The notes below the pieces were generated by a model, which worked only from the letters and a program-made list of their open reading frames with translations, did not search any database and was not told where the DNA came from. 64,000 bases of DNA from Lobosporangium transversale (lineage: Eukaryota; Mortierellomycota; Mortierellomycetes; Mortierellales; Mortierellaceae), in contig NW_019028983.1 of assembly GCF_002105155.1 (NCBI RefSeq), positions 62,001 through 126,000 of the forward strand, given 5' to 3'. Positions 56,802 to 64,000 of the stretch are shown piece after piece. Within the stretch, counting starts at the first letter, position 1, and each line of letters opens with the position of its first letter. A program made the translations under genes and the position numbers.

Positions 56802-57173
56802 ATGAATAGTCTGCGTGCCAACAGCACCAAATATGGAAGCTTGTCCTACTTGAAAATGATGACACTGTCTAGGATTTTTGCCTGTAAAACCTACGGAATA
56901 TGGGCATTCATAATTGGTACCTACTTTTGCTCCAAAAAAAAAAAGTAGCTGTCTTATTTACTGTTATTATATGTTATGCTCAGAGGTTGATACAGGCTAG
57001 CTCATTAATTAGTACTGAATCAATAAATCAATCTGCTAATTATTACCCTCATAAGAACCTCATCTTTTGAAAAAGTGGCAGCTACGGAGAAGAAGAGAGA
57101 ATTAAGTTCATGTTGATCTTTTAAATAGATCCAACACGCAATTTAACTTGGTGAACCTGTAAACATAAGAATC

Positions 57174-57445
57174 AAAGAGCACTAGACTCTTTGCTTGTCT
57201 GCAGATGAACAGACAGCCTAGGGTGCACCACACGGAGGCCACTACCACGCTTCAACATCGCTCTAGCCGTGACCCTGATCAGCATCTCTGGCGTAAGGAG
57301 GGTCGCTTCATCATCGAAAGATGTTGAAATAAAGGTTAGCAGCCATAAACCCCAAGTCCCTCGGGACCAGTACTTATAGTGGCTGTATCCTATCGCACAT
57401 CTCCGCGATCACAATTGTTGCCAATACAACGCCCCAAAGCGCGGA
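57174..57445. ncRNA. Candidate structured RNA, family unknown
   Basis: A GC-richer island in AT-rich DNA with at least five stems in order: AAAGAG/CTCTTT (57175-57193), TGTCTG/CAGACA (57196-57215), TTCAACATC/GATGTTGAA (57251-57328) enclosing GACCCT/AGGGTC, CAGCCA/TGGCTG (57340-57385) enclosing GTCC-CTCG-GGAC, and TCCGCG/CGCGGA (57402-57445) enclosing GTTG/CAAC. No long frame with a start codon exists; the longest open frame, on the minus strand, is about 78 codons without an upstream ATG. I compared it by eye with U1-U6, U3, SRP, RNase P and MRP hallmarks and found no match. Strand is undecided. Confidence 0.4.
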
Positions 57446-58044
57446 TTATGGGACACAATTAAAATCTGAAAGAATAGAAATTAACGTACAAAGACTTTCC
57501 TTCATATAATTTTTTGAATGGACTTGACTGTATTGGAAACCATTGACCGATCGAAGCAGACCCTCATTACCCTCATTCACATTCACTCATCCTCCAAGAA
57601 GTAGTCAAATGGCTTTCCATGCTAATACCTAAAGCCATCTCTCGCATAGTGGGATGAGTGATATGTATAATGTCTACCGATCTAACACCCCGAGGAACAC
57701 GCCTCTCTCATAAAAATTAAAATTTCTAGTTTGTACGTTTTCTTTTCTGTCTAAAAACGGAGGGTGTTCTATTCAATTTAAAAATGCGAAAATATTTAGT
57801 CGACGACTTTTTGGCAAGGACTCTATTTGTTGACGATTTACTTGACACATTGTAGTTCAAAGCGGTGACATTGCTCTCAGTCGTTCTTGTAAAGACTGTG
57901 CCACTCTACCAATGCCGTAAGAAATGCAAGCAGATTATCCACAGGGCTTTTGATGAGATGTCTTAATTTTATTGCTACCATTATTCGGTTAAGAAAAACT
58001 TATGATACAGATGATTTAAAAAATATAAAAAGAGGATGGGTCTT

Positions 58045-59316
<1,272 letters not shown>

Positions 59317-60288
59317 TTTGTGTATATAATTCGTTATTTATAAAGAAATAGATGATGCACTTGTGTGGCTGCGTAAACAAAGGGGGGTGGTTGTTAGTTA
59401 GATTCGGTTTAGTATGACTAAGACTTTTGTTGTTTGTTGATGATAAAAAATTTTGAGCTTTGTTAATGCAGGAAAGATAGTTGGATACAATGGATATAAA
59501 TTGAAATGATGAAGGGAGTTAAGAAAGATGAAGAAAAGAAAAGAAAAAAAAGAAAAGAAGAGGCAAGCTATTTATCTATGATGGCAAATAATGGGTTAAT
59601 AGATGATTTCTGGTTGCCCATTGAGCAACGTTCAAAGTACTTTTACTTATCTCTCAAACGTACAAAAGCAATTATCTGAATGTGGAAATAGTTTCAGTCG
59701 AGTCATCAATAACAAGGTCCCACAGTCCTCAAATGAGCATTTGTTTTGTCTGATAAACCGAACAGAGTGGGCAAAGTGGAGAAAGCACCAAGCAAAATAC
59801 GGAGTTTTTCTCCGATCTGAATTAAAATGAATACTTTATCTATTTTCAAGGACTAGCATATGAAGATCAGCAGTAAAGTAGACTAACATTTTTAAAAGAA
59901 GTGATTCATCCCCTTGAGTCACAGCTTTATTTTACAGGGACCTACTGCACCACTGCCCCATCCTGTTTACTTCGAGTCACCACAGAAGCACACACAAATG
60001 AGCTGGCCGAACCTAATACATACATATTCACTCTACCTCTTTTTTTTTCTTTTTTTCTCTTTTTTTTTTTTCCCGGGTTTTGCACATTCATGAATTCAGT
60101 AGAGAATTGTAGAGCAGAGATAACATGGTGGATAATCATAATTTACGCCCAATGAATTATTCCGAAAAGAATCAGATGCGTCTGACAGATAAAGAGCAAA
60201 ATACTCATCCAAATGCTCAAAAAACGTTATTGATCGATTGATTTTCATAGGTTTAATGTATGAATTCAAAGTGTTACAAGAAGGTAGT
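59317..60288. other. Intergenic, DAHP synthase promoter and eIF4E-like 3' region
   Basis: AT-rich, with A/G-rich runs near 59530-59560 and CT-rich runs near 60040-60072. No gene is supported. Confidence 0.55.
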
Positions 60289-63200
60289 CTAATTTAATGT
60301 GACCTTTGGGGCTTCTGCCCTCCCACGTTGCTCTTTGAGTTGCTGCTGATGCTTGGCTTCAGACGCCGCCATCGCTGCTGCCGCCATTGCTCGAACCTTT
60401 TCATCTCGCAAACGCTCCTTCTCTGCCCTTTCCTTTTCAAGACGCTCTTTACCCAATTGCATGATTCGCTCATGTTCCTTCAAAGTCTCTCGCTCACGCT
60501 CGCGTTTCCGTTCTCTCTGCTGCTGTTGATGCTGTGTAAATGCCTCAAATGTTTGGAACTCGGTTACTGACGGTGTACTGCTTCCAAGACTACCGCTTGT
60601 ACCCGCTTTCGGCGTCATTGGTGGTAGAGGACTCGACAGGCTGTGTATTCCGTTCGTACTTGTAGGCGTATTCTGCGATGATATCGATGTTCCAGCAGTC
60701 GATCCTGTATTAATTGTAGTGGCAGCTGCCGTCTCTCTAAGCTGCTTCATCTTTTCCTCTTTACGGCTGTCAAAATGTTTTTTGTACTTGGCTACCCTTA
60801 CAACCTCATCCGCTCCACTAGGGGCAAGCTCTTGGATAAGTACGCCTCGGATGTGCGCTAACGCCTCGGGTGTGTCTTCGGCGCCCACCCACACCTCCAC
60901 TCGATCACCACGGGGCCTACGCGCGATAACTGGTTCGTATCATGGAGCAAGGTAATAAACGTTAATTGTCAGTCTAACATACAGCACCCCATGAAGGATA
61001 TATAAAATGGTAATTATCTAAACCTTATCCTAAAGACTTACCAGCACCAGTTCCTTCGCCATTAAGATCCAAAACATCTCCAGCCATCAAAATCAATACT
61101 GTTTCCCAGACAATGTCTAAAAGCGCTTTTGGCGGGCAAAGTGTTAAGCGTCCACCATACTTGTTCTTAGGATCCTCCCACATGGGCTTAATCCCTTTCT
61201 TGAACCAGTGTAAATTCTGGTTCATTTTCATTGTTGCGGGTCGGACTCGCTCACGAACATATTTCCAGGATGTAGCGAATTGAGGGACTGTGTGACAAGA
61301 GAAGAGCGGGGTAATGGCACTTGAGTATGCGTCCTGGACACCGGTTTTATCTTTGGCTCCGGATGTGTCCGAAAAGAATAGTGTCCTGATACATTTTTTT
61401 TTTTTTAAAAAAAAAATTGGCATCAGTTTACAGGTTTCCAATACGTACATTGCTTCCACATAAACTGACGGAAAATAAAAAGAAAAGAAAAATCTCAAAA
61501 TAATTCATACCATTCATCGGAAAGAGGCATTTCGTCAGGATACTGTCTCTGGGCTAGGAACAGGCGAATACGTTGCAATTCCTCAAGCTGTGCATCTCCT
61601 TTTGCCCAGTTCGGGAAGTACCCATTTTGAATTATAGGTGTTGTTACCATCTGGAGTCGTCCATAGTAATCGTCGTCGTCATCACCATAGTCACCTCCTG
61701 GAGTCATAGGCGTGCGCGGTGGATGCTGAAGTGGGCGCATAGAAAAGTAATCGGAGGGTCCATCGCGTGCACTTCGGGGCGAAAAAGTAGCCTGACCACT
61801 CTCACTCAACGTCTGCAAGTTACTTGTTGAACGTGTACTCAAAAGACGAGCCGGACGTGGGCCACGACGTTTCAGATCAGATTCAGCAAAATTTGAGCCA
61901 GATCCACGACCTGACGTAGAGGCAGGGGAGGGGCTCGTAGGTAACTCCGGTGAGATTGAGTGTGAAAGTGCAGAGGGGCTGACGGGTGCTGTCAAAGGGA
62001 CTGGGGCCGATAGCGATGTCGAAGTAGTAGTGATAGTTGCAGAAGATGGTCCCGTACCAAGAGTCATTTTGTGCGCAGGTACCCAGGATGGTGTCTGCGG
62101 CACGGGGGGGACTGATTGGTTAGATAGGGTTTGGCCTGAGCTATTTCCAGCATGAGTGTGGTTACGAGATCTTGATCTCGATCTGGATCGTGATCGAGCT
62201 TTCGACTTCTTGGACTGCTCTGCAGATCCACCCTGGCTTTCATTGTTGTCTTCCACATGTTGATGGTCACCCGACATAAGAGACTCAGTCTGGTACTTGT
62301 CTGCATCTGGCAGTTGAGGGCCATCTACGATCTTGTCCTTTTGATCCTTGTGACTTTTAGAATGGCGGCGACGACTAGGTGTTGTTGGAGTGATAGATTC
62401 TGCAGCTAGCTTGTTGATGTCCTGCACATTGTTATTTCCTGGAAGATTCAATGGTGGTGGGAGAACTTTCTTGTTGCGTACAGAGGGTTGAGAGTTAGAA
62501 TCGGACAAGTCTGTTGTGGCAAAAGTGTCATCTTTGATATCAGATATAGGTGAAGCGCGTTGCAAAAGACGAGAGCTCTCTGAGACAATGTATTTGTGTT
62601 GATCATTAGCTACAGTTGAGTTGGTGTCACTCTTATTTTCGCTAGCACCTCTAAGACGGCTAGCAGGCGGCCTGTAGGGTTGTGAAGCTGTAGGCAGGAC
62701 CAAAGAAGCCTGAGATATGCATTTATCTACGTCTACACTATTCGAGGCGTTGGGCTTGTAAGCCTGTGCTTGCTGCTCGAATGCATCCTGTGCATACTCG
62801 CTGTGCTCAAATTCGGACTCTTCTCCAACTGGGAGATGGTGTGCACAAAAGAGCCCTTTCTCCTGTCCTGGGAGCTTGACACAAATAGTGGAGGTAGGAT
62901 AATAAACGGTTGTATGATGATAAGCATGCTTACGCTTACGTGCAAAGGGCGATGTAGGTAAAGAGGTTGGGCCAGTCGCACTTGGGAGGAACAGTCGTGG
63001 CGAGTAATAAGGTGAAGGGAATTCATGAGGAATGGAGTAGGCAAAGAATGGTGGCGCAGAAATGTTTGATCGATCGCGTGTGGTTCTATTCGAATGTACA
63101 GAGTTAGATCGTGATGAAATGGGAGAGAAGAGAGGAGTCGAACACGAGTCGCGGAAAGGAGTTGAGGGCTCGCTGACAACGTCCAATGATGAATATTGTT

Positions 63201-63954
63201 TAGTTATGTCCGGCCGAGAGAATTCATCTGATTGGGAAACCAGATCCTGTTTAGCAGAAGATGGTGGCAACGGAGGGGGTGTCGTCTCTTCGACTGAAAC
63301 TGGCACAGACGAAGTTTCCGACCTAACAGGGTTGTTTGGGGATGGTACTGAAGTGATGGTAGAGCACTCTCCCAAAGTCGTTGATGGATTAGTTGCGTTG
63401 GAGAGGACAGCAAGTGGTGGTAGATCGGTCGATGCGGCTGCAATGGCTTGTTTTATGTCCTGCACCGTGACGGTAGATCCATTACGACTATGTGTGCGGT
63501 AATGAGTCTTGAGATGTTGCTGGTTCAACATCGACTTGCTATCTCCTTCAGAGAGAGGTTTCGCGTAAGCTTCACTGTTAATGTCACTTGGAGCACTCAA
63601 AGTGATACTTGTCGCGGGAGATGTAGACTGCTCTTCCTTAAGCGATAAATTATCCAATCTCTTTTGAAGTCCATTGCTGTTGACTTGGGAAAATGGCGCT
63701 GAGGAAGACGAGGGCGTCTGAGCCTGCGCTTGTTGAGGTTTTGGAAAGACAAAGTCCGGTCGCAACCCATCGCCTAGGCCGCGTGACTTTCGTCTGGCCT
63801 GCATGGCAGCCTTGACAACAGCAGCGTTAGATGATGCAGAGGATGTAACTATGGCGATGGTAGACGGTGGAATAGGGTCATGAGCAGCAGAGCAAGATGT
63901 TGTGGAAGGTTGAGAGGCTCCCTGCTGTTTCTCCAGTTCATTTGTAGTCGACAT
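60289..63954 (-). CDS. Long eIF4E-like protein with disordered N-terminal extension
   Basis: Three exons (63954-61511, 61385-61042, 60929-60289) join in phase to give 1142 residues. The first 800 or so are disordered and Ser/Pro/Thr-rich with an RS-like run (KARSRSRSRSRSRNHTHAG). An eIF4E fold follows: PLSDEWTLFFSDTSG (matching PLQNRWALWFFKN of eIF4E, created across the exon 1/2 junction), ATSWKYVRERV, LHWFKKGIKPMWEDPKNKYGG, LLDIVWETVLILMAGD, then RRPRGDRVEVWVG. The cap-sandwich Trp102-Glu103 pair (MWED) and Trp166-like WV are kept, but Trp46 is Phe and no Trp stands at the Trp56 position. A Gln/Arg/Glu-rich coiled tail ends the protein. It is probably a translational regulator or 4EHP-like protein rather than the general initiation factor. 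Confidence 0.8.
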
Positions 63955-64000
63955 TAGAGTTGTAGTTTGATCAAGTTTACTGATGCGCTAAATAAAATAA
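63955..64000. other. Start of upstream flank of the eIF4E-like gene
   Basis: Forty-six bases of promoter or 5' UTR; nothing further can be seen. Confidence 0.4.

Larger units (their letters stand above)
51169..58044. other. Gene desert (~6.9 kb) with structured islands and microsatellites
   Basis: After the PMA1 promoter (CT-rich on the minus strand, 51169-51520) no gene could be built. The DNA is AT-rich with (ata)n near 54180-54255, (TA)n at 55400-55437, poly-A at 53588-53611 and 54632-54648, and short (aaaat)n runs. A possible short open patch at 53205-53315 reads LDQGHEVLETSIDDMDPGKT but cannot be extended. Three GC-richer islands (56070-56250, 56676-56801, 57174-57445) are listed separately. 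Confidence 0.5.

Noticed and set aside
57174..57445. Identification of the stem-rich island as U3, SRP, RNase P/MRP or telomerase RNA
   Set aside because: The hallmark sequences of these RNAs were not seen; the GCTAACC on the minus strand is too short to be a telomerase template. Kept as an unassigned candidate.

Overview
The window is a fungal nuclear chromosome segment. The genes have short GT-AG introns and moderate-GC exons, set in AT-rich spacers full of long poly-A/poly-T runs. The protein set (a fungal P3A plasma-membrane proton ATPase, a CreA/Mig1-type zinc finger, Trm9/Trm11/Trm112, THO2) is fungal. A methylmalonyl-CoA epimerase and a Crinkler-type N-terminal domain together point to an early-diverging fungus, most likely Mucoromycota (perhaps Mortierella-like). 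That placement is inference; no rRNA or marker phylogeny is available here.

Region 1 (1-10665): a direct tandem array, period about 4.38 kb, of a two-exon gene for a secreted, helical, Cys-poor protein of about 350 residues. Copy A is cut by the window edge, B is complete, and C has a different C-terminal tail and 3' flank. A fourth unit (D, 17872-22255) lies in inverted orientation about 9 kb away. A spacer island of about 250 bp is conserved in all four copies, including C, whose surrounding spacer has diverged.

Region 2 (10666-16963): THO2, the large scaffold of the THO/TREX mRNA-export complex, split into many exons on the minus strand.

Region 3 (22256-31210): a gene-poor stretch with RPL29 (one long intron), a decayed Ty3/gypsy fragment, a frameshifted Crinkler N-terminus, a CreA/Mig1-like zinc-finger gene, and several inverted repeats including a perfect 30-bp pair.

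Region 4 (31211-39951): TRM11 and TRM112 are divergent with 180 bp between their start codons, and TRM9 lies about 4 kb further on. Trm112 is the obligate activator of both Trm11 and Trm9, so an activator and two of its catalytic partners sit within 9 kb. A TBRG1-like FYRN/FYRC chromatin protein lies between them.

Region 5 (40859-51168): an F-box/ankyrin protein, a long disordered protein with Sororin-like landmarks (KEN box, FGF motif, YF..LDNFEL C-terminus), a mitochondrial methylmalonyl-CoA epimerase, and PMA1.

Region 6 (51169-58044): a gene desert of about 6.9 kb with microsatellites and three GC-richer islands. Two of these are rich in nested complementary stems and may be structured RNAs.

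Region 7 (58045-64000): a DAHP synthase (ARO3/ARO4 type) and an unusually long eIF4E-like protein with a large disordered N-terminal extension. Exon joins were worked out by eye. For most genes, reading phase was preserved at every junction checked and the summed coding length is a multiple of three.
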